Source: Diphasiastrum complanatum
Lineage: Eukaryota > Streptophyta > Lycopodiopsida > Lycopodiales > Lycopodiaceae
Length of the DNA stretch: 64,000 bases
Assembly: GCA_029204225.1 (NCBI GenBank)
Contig: CM055095.1
Span: 65,094,625 to 65,158,624, forward strand
Reading direction: 5' to 3'
Positions 1 to 11,401 of the stretch are shown here, in pieces; position 1 is the stretch's first letter, and each line of letters opens with the position of its first letter. Below the pieces are notes generated by a model. It made no database searches. It was given only the letters and a program-made list of their open reading frames with translations, and was not told the origin of the DNA. A program made the position numbers and the translations under genes.

Positions 1-1120
1 GAAATTCAGAAAATTATGATTGACGAATCATATGAATCTAAATATTTATGATTGACGGATCATAAATTGATACTTAATTATTGTTAGAGGATTATAAGGA
101 ATTGTAATGATTCTTAAGTGTGATGATTAAGTCTTGGTCTATTAATTGAGTAAGAATTCAGATCAGTATTTTGAATATCTTTACTCCAGTATTTTGATTG
201 GGAACTATGGATCTCACAGACATTATCTTATTTATCTAGTGAATGCTATTCTACTACAGTTTATGGTCTGCGGATGTTTGAGTACAGTTCTTCATTTGAT
301 TGGATCTCCAGTTGTCATAGGAGGCAAACAAGTCTATTAAGATGAATGAATGTTATTTTATTGCATTTGGTGCTAGAAATAGGAGTATTTAACTCAAAAG
401 AATATCTGGGATACACAGGGTTGAGTTTTAATCATTCTACATCTTAGTGATTCTCCTAGAGATTCTAGTTGAATGAATTATCATATCTTAGAATTGGATT
501 CTAAGGGTAGTTGTACTTGGAAGCTTTTTATTGAATTGTCTATCAGAGTTTGTGGATAATTTCAGACTGTAATTATTATTATTTTCTTAAGTTAAGGAAT
601 ATTTCACTTAGTGGTTCATGTAAGTGTTTTACATGAAGGTGATGTTACTAACTTGTGTTGAGTGTAACCCTATTGAGAAAATATATCTCTAAATGTACTT
701 TTCTAAACCAAAGTTTGTACTTGTTTGATATGAATGTCAAATTAAGGATAATGGTTTTCTCGGTTAATATTGAAAGTTAAAGAAACTGTTCTGTAATTCT
801 TTCCTGTTTTGAGGAGCTTCTAAGGATAGAAGCAGTTTAAGGAGGGAAGAATGTTGTGGCCATATTTGGTTAAGGACCTGGAATAGTCCTAATATGGTAG
901 ACCGGCCCTCCAGTAGTCGAGATTATTGGTCACACCGAGATTTAATTCCGTGTTGAGGCTTCTTTGTGACTAATTACCTTGAGAGGACCCAAACACTCTA
1001 ATTGAGACATATGGAGCATTGCATGTCTATGTGATGAATATGGGCAGGAGGACTGCATGAAGAGATGTGATCTATTTATAGTTGACCTGCATGGGGGTTG
1101 CATGGTTTCATGCACAGGAC
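1..1120 (+). mobile_element. Putative 3' end of a Ty3/gypsy-type element
   Basis: No coding frame of note lies in 1-837. A purine-rich tract (TAAGGAGGGAAGA, about 838-850) is followed at 852 by TGTTGTGGCCATATTTGG, the arrangement of a polypurine tract and LTR start in plant Ty3/gypsy elements. The presumed 3' LTR is then interrupted at 1121 by element A. Short open frames here, such as 146-340, look like chance. The other LTR is outside the window, so the assignment is an inference from the junction alone. Confidence 0.4.
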
Positions 1121-1900
1121 TGTTGAAATGGAAAAATAATCCATCTTGACTTTAGGCTTGCTACAAACATTGTACCATGCAAGTATGTTGTTCATAAATG
1201 CAAATGCCAAGTTTGGCCTACATAGAACTCGAGATATATGGATTTGACATATCTAGTTTGATGATTACAACTTGCATATAGATTGTAGACTTAGAATTAG
1301 CAAAAATATGCTAATAGAAACTCGTGGCAATTCACATGCATTAATTGTAAGTGATCCATAGTGACATCAAAGTGAAATGGACACATGCATGATGATTTGT
1401 ACATTTCTAGTTAGAACTAGGACACTTGGAAAAAGTAGGTAGAGATTCATGCATGAGATGTGACAAATGTCACATAGACTCTAGTTTTCACTTTAGATGC
1501 CATCAAATGATGGATGGATGTGGTTCTACCTCGAGCTACCTCAAACTCCATAAATATGTGTAGCTCTCCTCATAATTTTTTATGAAGAACCAAAGCTTTG
1601 TAGCTATCTCTTGCCATTTTGGATCCACACAATTTTTGCTTGTTATCTATCTATCTTTCTCTCTCTAACACAATGTTGAGGCTAATGCCAATACACTAAT
1701 TTCTTGTACTTTTGCTCATTTATGATTCATTGCTATCATTATTTGTTGCTTAGCATGCTAGATTGTGGTTAAGCCATAACTTATGTACTAGATCTTTCTA
1801 ATCAATCTAGAATCAGGTTATTGTGCTAATCATAAAGCTTAATTAGATCTATCATACTTGTGGATCTTCCCCACACGTGTGAATTCTGGAAATTTTGTCA
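1121..1900 (+). repeat. 5' LTR of element A
   Basis: The 780-bp LTR begins TGTTGAAATGG and ends AATTTTGTCA, directly before the primer site. It matches, in reverse complement, the LTRs of element B at 11402-12196 and 16833-17030, and the fragment at 28345-28580. Confidence 0.9.
1872..1881. promoter_or_regulatory. CACACGTGTG palindrome in the A LTR
   Basis: A 10-bp perfect palindrome with a CACGTG (G-box) core near the LTR end. The same 10-mer sits in the B LTRs at 11421-11430 and 16852-16861. A protein-binding role is inferred from the known binding of plant bZIP and bHLH factors to CACGTG. Confidence 0.5.
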
Positions 1901-2656
1901 TGGTATTAGAGCCAAATTGAGTTTTGCATGCTAACATTTCTGATTGTATAAGAAATTGAGAGCTAAATCAAGCAAAAAAATAGCTTTACACCTTTTCTCA
2001 CCTTTCTCTGAAGTGTGTTTGGATCAAATCAGATTGGAACTGAATTTTCAGACCTGAAAAGTGGTAGTACAGAATTTTGGAATTCCGCACATGTGAAAAA
2101 TAGAGATTTTCAGTCCCTTCTCTCTCCTTGCTTATAGATCAAAGATAGTGGTGTTATAGCTTGATGGAAAGCTTATGATGGTACTTTCCACAGAAATTAG
2201 AACCAAATCAATCTGATGTGTCTATCAAGAGTTATAAGCTCTTAAAGAGGATAGGGATAGGTCTATCAAGAGAATGCATTTTGATTTGATTCAACCTTGC
2301 TTTGTTTTGAATCCATTGTTTTGAGCATCCTACACAAGAAACTGAAGATCAAGACTAAGTTTGAAGTAATTGAACACCCTTTTAGCCTTCTGAGTGTCAA
2401 TAGTGTTTTCTTTTGAAGCATTTCACAGGTGCCAAAAGTAGGATCCAAACTGTCTCAATCCACTTTGTGTGTCTGATCTAGATAATCTTGTCTTGTGGAA
2501 TATTTGAGATCCATCTCAAATACAGTTGCAAGTGTTTCACATAGGAAGATAGTACATCCTTGAAAATACCTATAGTGAAAGAGAGCAGCAACATTAAGTC
2601 TGATTGGAACAAGCTCAAACATATTGCAGTTGAATAACTAGGAAGTCTTCATCTAA
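1901..2656 (+). other. Primer site and untranslated leader of element A
   Basis: TGGTATTAGAGCC (1901-1913) follows the LTR directly and is one base away from the copia initiator-Met primer site TGGTATCAGAGCC. The rest is leader with many stops and no gene. It contains a diverged palindrome (GCACATGTG near 2091). The leader of B is clearly related. Confidence 0.8.
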
Positions 2657-3361
2657 ATGGCACCTCTGAGAGGATATCTTCTAGAAGCAAATGAAAGACT
2701 AAACACTTCTAATTACTCAATTTGAAAGTTAAGAATGGAGTTTGTTTTGATACTCCAGGATGTTATGGATATTGTGCTTGGTGTTGAGGAGGAGCCTCAA
2801 GCATAGGTCGAAATTCCTAAATATAAGAAGAGAGCTAGAATGGCTCTACATTTCATTAAGATGGATGTATCTAATAAAATTTTGAGAGAGATAGGATCTT
2901 GCACTACAGCCAAAGAAGCTTGGGATGCACTAAAGACCATCTATGAAGCAAAGAATACTTCTAGAATACTCACTCTTAGGAATCAGATTTTCCAATGTTT
3001 CCAAAGAAGTGAAGAGAGTTCATCTAACTATGTTCTGAGAGTTAAAGATTTACATAGAGAGCTTTCCTGTGTTGGTGTTACTATTAACCAAGATGAGCTA
3101 GTTCAAGTCATTTTAAAGGGCTTGAAAGTTGAATATGATAATCTTGTTCATTCTTTTGCCATTAAGGAGGAGTTGCCTAATTTAGAAACTCTCCAAGGAA
3201 TTCTTATTTCTGAAGAAGCTAGGCAAAGCTATAAACTTTCCAGGATGAACAAATTCAAACATGGTGGAAGTAACAAAGCCCTCTTTGTCAAGGACAAGCA
3301 TAAAGAAAGGAGTAAGAACCAGTTTTCTCAAGCATCCAACAAAGACAAAGCCAAAGATTGA
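2657..3361 (+). pseudogene. gag: Element A gag (capsid region), broken by stops
   Basis: The frame opens at an ATG with the family start (MAPLRGYLLEANERL), then stops at TGA 2723-2725 (Trp in relatives), TAG 2804-2806 (Gln or similar in relatives) and TGA 3359-3361. The open stretch from 2840 has the copia gag core: MALHFIKMDVSN, then TAKEAWDAL, then DELVQVILKGL. This is the UBN2-type gag that forms the virus-like particle. All stops are single-base changes in an otherwise continuous frame, so the copy is dead by point mutation. Confidence 0.85.
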
Positions 3362-3424
3362 GACAAAGATGGTGAAGAAAATGATTCATCTCGTCCCTCT
3401 ACTTCAAAGACCAAGAAGAAGCAA

Positions 3425-4060
3425 GTGAAGTGTTTCTTTTGTGGCAAGAAGGGGCACTATGTCTCTAATTGCTTTAAGAAAAAAAATCAACTCAAGCAAG
3501 CAAATCTCTCCAAAGAGATTGAAGAAGATTCTGTTGCAAGTGATGGAGAAGGATCACTCATGGTGTCCAATTTTTCTTCATCACCTTTCAAGAAAGATGG
3601 AGCTTGGAACATAGATAGTGGAGCTTCTTCACATATGTGCTATTCAAAGGAGTCTTTTGACTCAATTGTACCTTACAAAGGACTTAAGAGATCTATTTAC
3701 ACTGCTAATGATCATGAATGCTCTATAGAAGGAATTGGCAACATTCCATTAGAACTTGCTTCTTCAAAAGTTCTTGCACTTTCTAATGTTCTTTTCATTC
3801 CAAAACTTACAAAGAACTTGATTAGTGTGGGAAAGATGCTTGATAATGGTTCTGATGTAAAGTTCAACTCCAATACTTGCTTTATCAAGAAAAATGATGA
3901 GATCCTAGCTGATGGATCTAGATGTGGTGGAATTTTCAAATTGAATTCTTATGAGAATGCAAATCTTTGTGAAGTTGCTTTTTTATCTAAGGAGGAGTTG
4001 TGGCATAGAAGGTTGGGGCATCCTAACTTTAAATCTATGTCTTCTAGGTCAAGAATGTGA
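3425..4060 (+). pseudogene. Element A nucleocapsid knuckle, protease and start of integrase
   Basis: Same frame as the gag above. A CCHC knuckle (CFFCGKKGHYVSNC) lies at the start, followed by the aspartic protease motif IDSGASSHM and the pre-integrase His pair (LWHRRLGHPNF) at the end. In the family this stretch binds RNA, cleaves the polyprotein and begins the integrase zinc domain. The frame is lost near 4050 by one missing base compared with B (CTTCTAGGTC against CTTCTATGGTC). Confidence 0.85.
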
Positions 4061-4475
4061 AGGCTATTGGTCTTTCAAAATCTCTTTCCAAAGATTTCAA
4101 GCCTTGTGAGGCTTGTGCTATCGCAAAATCACATAGAAAGCTTTGGAGCTTATACACTCGGATGTTCATTTTTCCTCTTCTAAAAGTATTGGTGGTGCAA
4201 CATGTTTTGTCACCTTTATTGATGACTTTACTAGATGTACTTGGTTGTATCTACTTTCTTCAAAAGCTATGGTATTTGATCACTTCCTATTCTTCAAAGC
4301 TATTGTTGAGAAGCAGTTTTCTTTCAAACTTAAAGCTTTAAGATGTGATGGAGGAGGTGAATACATCTCCAACAAGTCTCATGAATATTGTGAAGGTGAA
4401 GGAATAAAGAGAGAGTTTTCTTGTGCTTATTCTCCATCTCAAAATGGAGTTGCTGAGAGGAAAAACAGATCTTAA
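4057..4475 (+). pseudogene. Element A integrase core, frameshifted
   Basis: The integrase zinc-domain cysteines (CEACAIAKSH) are in one frame and the catalytic core in another from 4143 (LIHSDVH, FIDDFTRCTW, LRCDGGGEY, NGVAERKN). About 35-40 bases present in B are missing near 4140, which causes the shift. The two catalytic Asp and the Glu can be read. The frame ends at TAA 4473-4475 just after the Glu, at a codon where relatives have Leu, and the same stop is present in B. Confidence 0.85.
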
Positions 4476-4502
4476 TGTGAATGTGCTAAAGCAATCCGAT
4501 CG

Positions 4503-5475
4503 ATGCCTATTGAATATTGGGGTGAAGCTATAAATTGTGCAAACTATTTGTGCAATAGATTACCTCACAATGCACTTGCTGGAAAATCACTTTTTGAAGT
4601 CTTGTTTAAGAAGAAACCTAAGGTAGATCACCTTAGAGTTTTTGGTTGTGCTTGCTTTGTCATGTACCCTTGGAAACAAGGAAAAGAGATGATCCAAATT
4701 CTATTAAAGGGATCATGGTTGGATATGCATCCAACAAGAAAGCTTACAGAATCTATGTTCCCTCTACCTCAACTACAATTGAGAGTAGGGATGTTATATT
4801 CCATGAGGATCAAAAATACATTCTTGAGGAGGCCGAGTTCAAAGATTCTCACAAAGATACTCTAATCATCACCCTTGAAGACTATCATGGAGAGATGGGG
4901 CCGAGAATTGAGGAGGAGTCACCTCGAATCTTTTCACCAAGGCGATCTCAAAGAGAAAGATCCGAGCTTAGGAGGCTTACCTATGAAGATAGAGGCAAGC
5001 AAGTGGAACTCAACTCCACTAATTGTGCTTATTTTATATCACATGAGGAGCCAAAGGATGTATATGATACACTCAATTTGAAGGAATGGTATCTTGCCAT
5101 GAAGGAGGAATATGATGCTTTGATGGCCAACAAGACATGGGAGCCTGTGGATCTTCCATCCAACAAGCACAACATTGGTTGCAAGTGGGTATTTCGAGTC
5201 AAGTATAATCAAGATGGCACAATCAACAAGTACGAAGCTAGACTTCGTGCTAAGGGTTTTGCTCAAGTTTATGGACTTGATTATGAGGAGACTTTTGATC
5301 CAGTTGCAAAGATGGTATCAATAGGAATCATAATTTCTATTGCTTGTTTTTTCAATTGGCAAGTTCTTCAACTAGATGTCTCTAATGCATTTTTAAATGG
5401 ATATCTAGAAGAAGAGATCTATATGGATCAGCCTATTGGGTTCATCCATAACAAAGACAAAGTTTGCTTGGTCTT
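4503..5475 (+). pseudogene. Element A integrase tail and N-terminal RT, truncated
   Basis: This is the integrase C-terminal region (PIEYWGEAINCANYLCNRLP, then HLRVFGCACFV), a shift near 4665, and then a 4666-5475 frame with the RT start (GCKWVFRVKYNQDG) and the first RT catalytic Asp in LQLDVSNAFLNG. RT stops in GFIHNKDKVCLV, before YVDD, where element I begins. The protein could not copy RNA. The closest relative in the window is B at 13583-14269. Confidence 0.85.
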
Positions 5476-5973
5476 TGTTTGCGGGGAAAAAGACCTCTTT
5501 TTCAAGCTATTTTTGATGGAAAATCGTCGCTGCGTGCTATTATGCTGACGCGGAACTGTTCAAAAATGACGCGTAAATGGCCCATAATGGCCGGTTGCAC
5601 TGCTTTTAAAATATTGATCATTTGCTAATTTACGTTGTATGAAAATTTCATTTATGCGGCCTATGCCCCTAGTTTTCGGGTTTGTCGAGACTAGAGGTGC
5701 CAAGTATTTTCGTAATACAGTACTAGTAATTAAAAACTTGGCCGTGAGCCCATAAAAACTGAAATCATAAATAGGATCCAACTTGACTTTGAAATTGCAA
5801 GTTGAGGCCAAGTTAGGTGCTGAAAAACGAATTTGGGCCAGTGCCCTATTTTTAAAGACAGTTTCTGAAAAGTCATAAGAAGGTGCCCCATTTCTTGAAG
5901 GGGTGCACCTCCAGCCCATTGAACCCCTACGTATAGGGAGGGGTGTGGGACACCATTCTCATTGTCATCTTTT

Positions 5974-5974
<1 letters not shown>

Positions 5975-6018
<44 letters not shown>
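5975..6018. repeat. (GA)22 microsatellite
   Basis: An uninterrupted 44-base GA tract inside the long LTR of element I. Confidence 0.95.
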
Positions 6019-6022
<4 letters not shown>

Positions 6023-6253
6023 TGTGGAGAAGTTTGGAGAGAAAGGGAAGGAGTAGAAGCTGTTGTGCTTGGTGCCTCCCATCTCTTCCACTTCTAATTT
6101 GTGCTCTCCCACATAGACAAGGTCTAGTCGATTTATAGCATTGTGTTTATTCTTTGGATTATTGTTTGTGAATTGTGAGTTTATGCCCTTGTTGTCTCTA
6201 ACACTTTGTTGCAGGCTGTGAGGATTTGGAAGCCATCTAATCTTGTTATTGCA

Positions 6254-6337
6254 GGCCTATAAAACTATGGGCATTTTGTTGTCTCTGCTTGTTAAGGCCT
6301 ATGAAACTGTGGGCATTTTGTTGTCTCTGCTTGTTAA
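6254..6337 (+). repeat. Two 42-bp tandem copies in the LTR of element I
   Basis: Units 6254-6295 and 6296-6337, each starting GGCCTAT and ending CTTGTTAA, differ at only two positions, which indicates a fairly recent local duplication. Confidence 0.9.
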
Positions 6338-8152
6338 GCACTTATGATTCTTGGTTTCGTTATGCTCTGCAGGTGAATGCTTGCACATAGTCTCTTTTGC
6401 CTAAGTTCTGTGGACAAAATGGCAGATGTTTGATTGATGTTCTTTATACGTGATGATTAACAAATATTTCTAGCCTAGAAAATGTTCTCTTGCAAAAAGT
6501 AGTCACCGGGAGAGCACGATGGTGTCGAGAAGGGTCTTCCCCCTATTGCAGTCTTTTAATGAAAGTTTGAAGGCAGATCTGAGTGCGCTGGTGCCACACA
6601 CCTTAGTCACTAGAATTTCGATGTAGCGCGTTGCCCTTTAACACCTGCTGTCTGAAATGATCATAGGCATCATTGGTGCTATTATGGAGGAGCCCCGCTA
6701 TTGTGATTCGGTCTTCTATTGAGTCTTATGTGCATAGTCTGGTGCTATATGTCAACGGCCCTTCTATCTAACGCTCTCCCTACTACCGCGATCCTGTTTC
6801 TGATGGATATGCCTGTGGCAGCCCATCACGAGTTGCTGTCCACCTGATTTTTGCCCACGGATCTGCCTGCCTGTGTTTACCTGCGACCTACCCCTCCATC
6901 CTGCAATCTGCCTGCTGAGCCCCTGCTCTTCTGCTTACCTGCGATCCTGTCCACGGATCTACTCCCTGCCTACGGTGGCCTCGTGGCCTCCCTCTCTCCA
7001 CGTCTGTAGCGACTCCCTCCTCCTCATCTTCTTGCGATCACCTGCCCCTTCCATATCTCTCCTTTACCTACGGCTCCCTACCTTCAAGCACCTGCTATTT
7101 GCGCTCAAAGCCTACCTTACCTGCGGACTCTTCTCCTTATCCCTGCCTGTGTGTAAGAAGTATAACTGGTGGCCCTAAACTGATAGGAAGATAGCCCTAT
7201 TCGTGGGCAGATTATGTGCTTGGAAGGTCGCTTATTTGTGAGAAGTTATTGGGCCTATCAGTCGCTAAAATACAGCTTACTAGAAAGCTTGTCCATCGTT
7301 GATCTTTGGCTTTTTGGATCACTGTTTGGGCTTTGAACTCTTGTCTGTCCATCATTGGCTTAGGAAGAAATCTATTTATTGTTCAGGAATAGATTTTCCT
7401 TGCTGTGGGTCTGCAAGTCTAGCACCTATCTACCATTATCGATTTCAGGACTAAAATCCGAAAACCCGCTAATAATTTCTTGGCTCAATTCCAAGTTGGT
7501 TGTGGATGATTGGTCTGACTAATAATAACAATTGCGAAACCAATTCAAGATTGGAGAGCTAACCGTTTGATGCAAATTTGGTATTTGTTTGGTAAGCTAA
7601 ACGCCTGGCACTTGCAAAGCCAGTCCAACCGCATTAAGGGAAACACTAAACCTATATGTCATTTGCTAATTGTCTCACCGATTAATGCTTTAAGACTTTG
7701 TCTATGATTACAAGGTAAAAACAAAGTGATGTTCGTAGTTTAAGAAATAACGCTGCTTGAATTGAACAAACTACATTGTTGTCTAATCGCTGAACAATAA
7801 TTGAGCTTTGTAAATACTTGCTTCGGCTATCAAGAATCTCTAACGAACAAGGTATAAGCCTATTGATTGAGGGAAATCCTAATAGCCCTTGTAGCTTTTT
7901 GAAAGTCATGGCTTTCCATAGTGGAATGGTTCTTGTCCATTTCGGAGTTCCTTAGGCTATCTGAAAATTGTCGATAGACCGTTAGGATATTTGCCTTGCC
8001 GATTGCCATTGAAAGTGCCGGTGGTCATGAACGGCCTTATTTTCTACTCCATACCCAATGGAGCTTGAGCTGTAATTGTGGTATAGACCGACTTCCGTTA
8101 TAATTTCCTTAGATTGGCAGTCTACTTTGGGGGTCATTTTATAATCCTTCAG

Positions 8153-8201
8153 TGGTGCGTCTGCCGGGAGGAGCACGAGTTCCTTCCGGACTTCGACATA
8201 G
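8153..8201 (+). other. Primer-site-like sequence of element I
   Basis: TGGTGCGTCTGCCGGGAG begins two bases after the presumed LTR end and resembles the TGGCGCC...GCCGGG primer sites of plant gypsy elements. It lies 49 bases before the gag frame. Match by eye only. Confidence 0.45.
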
Positions 8202-8711
8202 ATGGAGAAAATAATGGGATTTCTGCCATTTAGGCACTTGACCACCTGTGCTACATTAGAAGCCATTGTATATTTCATGATGAGATTCATTGGCTATGCA
8301 CTCGGAGGTGTGTATGCATTTCTTTTAGAGTCACTTGTAGGCGAGGTGTTGTGTCAGAAGCACTTGGGTAACAAAGAATACGACCTAGTGATTTCTGAAT
8401 TCCTTAGCCACCTACGCACTGACTCTGATACCTTGAGGCCTGTAAGTGTCCAGCATGATCCAAGTTGTCCCAATGATGATTACCTGGGGATTCAAAAAAA
8501 TTATGTGGCACTACATGGCCATTATTTTGTGACTATTAACCATAGTCCTATTGTGATTCCAAATCCAATTCTTGGAGTTGATGAAACCCTAGTAGGAATT
8601 GGTAGTGTGTTGAACTATGTCCATGAAAAGCCTAATACTCATGAGGTGAGTGTTGGCACCGATATTGAAATGATGAACATTTCTACCCAAAGCCCTAAAA
8701 TTGATATTTAG
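8202..8711 (+). pseudogene. gag: Element I gag, N-terminal part
   Basis: The open frame starts with ATG shortly after the primer site and ends at TAG 8709-8711, but the same frame continues past the stop through 8730-9242 and 9264-9608. I do not recognise a domain in these 169 codons. The position, the shared frame and the clear gypsy capsid downstream make it the gag N-terminal region. Two in-frame TAG codons interrupt an otherwise continuous frame of about 469 codons. Confidence 0.6.
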
Positions 8712-8729
8712 TGGTCCCAGAAGGTAGAC

Positions 8730-9608
8730 GTGTCAAGAATAAGACATGAATGTCATGTTGATAGTGAGGGTGAAGTTCTTACTGACCTTGAAGAGTTGGA
8801 CCATGAAGATGGAAAATCAGGAGCGAAACCTGATCATGATTTTGTGCAACCTGTGTTGGTTGCTGGCGACTCCCTCTGTGTTAGACCAAAGCCTGTGTAC
8901 CTATTGAAAATCGATCATTATGATGGAGAGAGAGGTGATAAAGCTGATATCTATATACGAAAATTTGTGAACCTCTCTTTCCTAGATGGCTTCTCACAAC
9001 CTGAGGATTGGAAATTGTTATTTCCATTTTACCTGACCAATGAAGCTCGAAATTGGTACCACAATATTGAAATTTTTGAAAATCATTATCTGGACTCATG
9101 GGACACCCTAGCAAAGGCATTCTTGGATGAATTCTCACCCACGATAAATGTAACTGTTGCTTGTTACCAGTTGGTAACCATGAGGCAGTATGACAATGAG
9201 TATGTGAGTAGATATGCTCATAGACATAGTTGGTTTGTGTAGAAGCACATAACCCCATATAAAATGCCGATTGAACTGATAATGGATGCTTTCATAAGTG
9301 GATTACTGCCTGATGTACAAATTCATATAAGGCAAAAACATCCGGCCGATGTGAACGATGCAATCTTAATGGTAGAGCACTGTGAGAAAGTTGTAATTGA
9401 CACTGGTTTATCTTTGCATTATGCGTGTCGCATATTACCCCTATTACCTGATGTGTCAAACCCAGACGAGAGGGTGGATATGTTAGTTGATGACTCTCAG
9501 TGTAGTAGGAGTGAAGCCCATGGTGTGACACTTAAAGATCCTGTTATGGCAGCATTGGACACTAAAGATGCCTGGAAGTGGAAGCCAAGAGCGAAACAAA
9601 AGTTTTGA
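8730..9608 (+). pseudogene. gag: Element I gag, Ty3/gypsy capsid domain
   Basis: The core has the plant gypsy Retrotrans_gag pattern: PKPVYLLKIDHYDGERGDKA, then PFYLTNEARNWYHNI, DTLAKAFLDEFSP and MRQYDNEYVSRYAHR, followed after TAG 9240-9242 by ELIMDAFISGLLPDVQ and DAILMVEHCEKV. This protein would form the particle. The frame ends at TGA 9606-9608. No CCHC knuckle or protease follows. Apart from two amber codons the frame is intact, which is better than most copies here. Confidence 0.8.
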
Positions 9609-10173
9609 CCTAGGAGTCCATCCCGCCTCTAAGTGTTGGAAACAATGAATCAACCCTACACGCTACCAGTAGTATAATTACTACTATAACCAGCCCAGTT
9701 ATTCCACAACGTGAGGTAACCAACGTTCGAGTTGATTTTGCAAATTTAGTATCTGGCGCTTCTGAACTCCATATGATATGTGAAAATTTGAAACCCTATG
9801 ATGATTTGTCCTATGATTTGTGACCGGACTCCATTGCCCAATGGATAAGGCACTGGAACTTTAAATGACAATTGAAATAAACTAAGCTACTAATTGTGAT
9901 CTGATTGTGTTAAAGTATTATCAAGCCTTGTATGCAGGACCTGAGATGTTGTTCTTCATGAAGATCTGATGCTGATTGGAACCCTTTTGGGTCGGCCTAG
10001 GATGCTATTGGCCGGTCCAGGGGGGTAATCTGTTGTTGCTTATCTTGAAGACATGTTGTTGTATGGCTTTTGGGTCAGGCTAGGACGCTATTGGTTGGTC
10101 CATTGGTCTTTGTGTAACCAGAGATGTTGATTTCAAAGAATGGGGACCATTCTTTACCCGTGAAGGTCGCCAC
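9609..10173 (+). other. Non-coding 3' region of element I
   Basis: No gene seen. A 36-bp motif (starting CTTTTGGGTC and ending GGTCCA) appears twice, at 9984-10019 and 10067-10102, with a few differences. Protease, RT and integrase, expected here in a full element, are absent. Confidence 0.6.
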
Positions 10174-10332
10174 TGTTTGCGGGGAAAAAGACCTCTTTTT
10201 CAAGCTATTTTTGATGAAAAATCGTTGTCGCGCGCTATTACGCTAACGCGAAACTGTTAAAAAATGACGCGTAAATGGCCCATAATGGCCAGTTGCACTG
10301 CTTTTAAAATACTGGTCATTTGCTATCCTACG
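10174..10332 (+). repeat. 3' LTR stub of element I
   Basis: Matches the first about 155 bp of the 5' LTR from TGTTTGCGGGG to ATTTGCTA with scattered substitutions, then diverges at about 10325-10335. Confidence 0.8.
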
Positions 10333-11401
10333 AGGTTTGGAATTCGAGATATTCCTAAAAAACTAATAATAAGACCACCTAAAGCAGTTATATTGAAGGA
10401 AGAAAAGGCTGCAGGACCAAGAAACAAGTGAAGCAACATTACAATACGGTCCTAAAATGGGAAAAATCATCAGAGAACCATTTCCTAAAGTTATATCACA
10501 TTTATTGGATAAAGGTAAAGGAAAGATCAAGGATGATTCTTCAAGTCAAAGTTCTCGCAAGACATCACCATCAAAGAAGTCATCACCTTCCAAGAAGACC
10601 ACATCTTCTAGAAAGTGAGCACCTCCGTGATCGATTTCTACCAAGAAAGCTAAACGAAGAACCAAGATTAATCTTTTTTATAAAGAACAATCAGATAAAG
10701 TACAACATGATATGCCAAAGCATTTCAAATACTATACTTTGGACGATGTCGTTATTATGTTACCAAAAGCTCATCATGAACCAGAAGAGCAAGAACCAAA
10801 AACAAAAGATGTTTACGATGGACAATCTAGGACACAACCAATGAATCTTGTTGAACCAGGGGAACCAGAAAGATTGTGCAAGTTGGAATGCAACTTACCC
10901 CAGAGCAGTTTTAAGCACTAAGGAAGTTGTTGGTTAAGTATCAAGATTGTTTTGCTTGGACATACAAGGATCTAAAAGGGATTCCAACATCTATGATTGA
11001 GCATACAATTTCCTTGATGTCTGATGCAGTTCCAAAAGTCACAAGGTTCTATCGTTGTAATCCAAACGTTATTGATCTTATTAAGAAAGAGTTACAGAGA
11101 TTATTTGAAGCTGATTTCATCAATGTGATTGAACATTCTGAATGGGTTTCACCAATTGTTGTTGTCCCTAAGAAGAGTGGGAAGATAAGAATTTGCGTGA
11201 ATCTCAAAGCTTTGAACAAAGTGACATGAAAGTTCACTTTTCGTTATCCTTTTTGAAAGCATATTGGATGGCTTTGCTAGAGTGAAAGCATACAGTTTTT
11301 TTTGGATGGATTTAGTGGTTACAATCAAGTCAAAATCGCACCTGCAAATCGTCATAAAACAACAGAATGGGAAACTTATGCTTATAAAGTTATGTTGTTT
11401 G
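10333..11401 (+). pseudogene. Ty3/gypsy pol fragment (start of RT)
   Basis: From 10927 the translation is a gypsy RT start: YQDCFAWTYKDLKGIP, then EADFINVIEHSEWVSP, VVVPKKSGKIRICVNLKALN and, after shifts, FLDGFSGYNQVKIAP. The preceding 10428-10921 is Lys/Ser-rich linker sequence open in different frames. Stops (TGA at 11227 and others) and shifts break it. The fragment ends at 11401 where the B LTR begins. The RT active site itself is missing. It may or may not belong to element I. Confidence 0.75.

Larger units (their letters stand above)
1121..5475 (+). mobile_element. Element A: Ty1/copia retrotransposon, 3' truncated
   Basis: The element has a complete 5' LTR (1121-1900), an initiator-Met primer site, and gag, CCHC, protease, integrase and the first part of RT. 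It stops at 5475, just before the YVDD part of RT, where the TG of gypsy-type element I begins. No 3' LTR or RNase H follows. The flank before the LTR is AGGAC (1116-1120) but no second copy can be tested. Its LTR and proteins are close to those of element B. Confidence 0.9.
5476..8151 (+). repeat. Putative 5' LTR of element I (about 2.68 kb)
   Basis: Starts TGTTTGCGGGG and ends CCTTCA at 8151 before a primer-like site. Only its first about 160 bp can be checked against the second copy at 10174, so the full length is inferred. Inside are a (GA)22 tract, a 42-bp tandem duplication (6254-6337) and a pyrimidine-rich stretch with many CCTGC words (about 6860-7160). No gene is seen; the open frame at 6873-7178 is low-complexity. 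Confidence 0.55.
5476..10332 (+). mobile_element. Element I: gag-only Ty3/gypsy-type element with long LTRs
   Basis: A direct repeat of about 160 bp beginning TGTTTGCGGGGAAAAAG occurs at 5476 and again at 10174. The first copy continues into a region of 2.68 kb ending CA at 8151, followed by a gypsy-like primer site and a gag reading frame. No protease, RT or integrase is present. The second LTR is cut after about 160 bp. It resembles the gag-only (TR-GAG) or large-derivative classes of plant elements; that naming is inference. Confidence 0.65.

Noticed and set aside
5903-6112. Overlapping frames on both strands with repeated Arg-Glu or Ser-Leu
   Set aside because: These are translations of the (GA)22 microsatellite.
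6873-7178. 101-codon open frame in the I LTR, Leu/Pro/Ser-rich
   Set aside because: Pyrimidine-rich repeats of CCTGC make long open frames easy; no domain, and it lies inside a presumed LTR.
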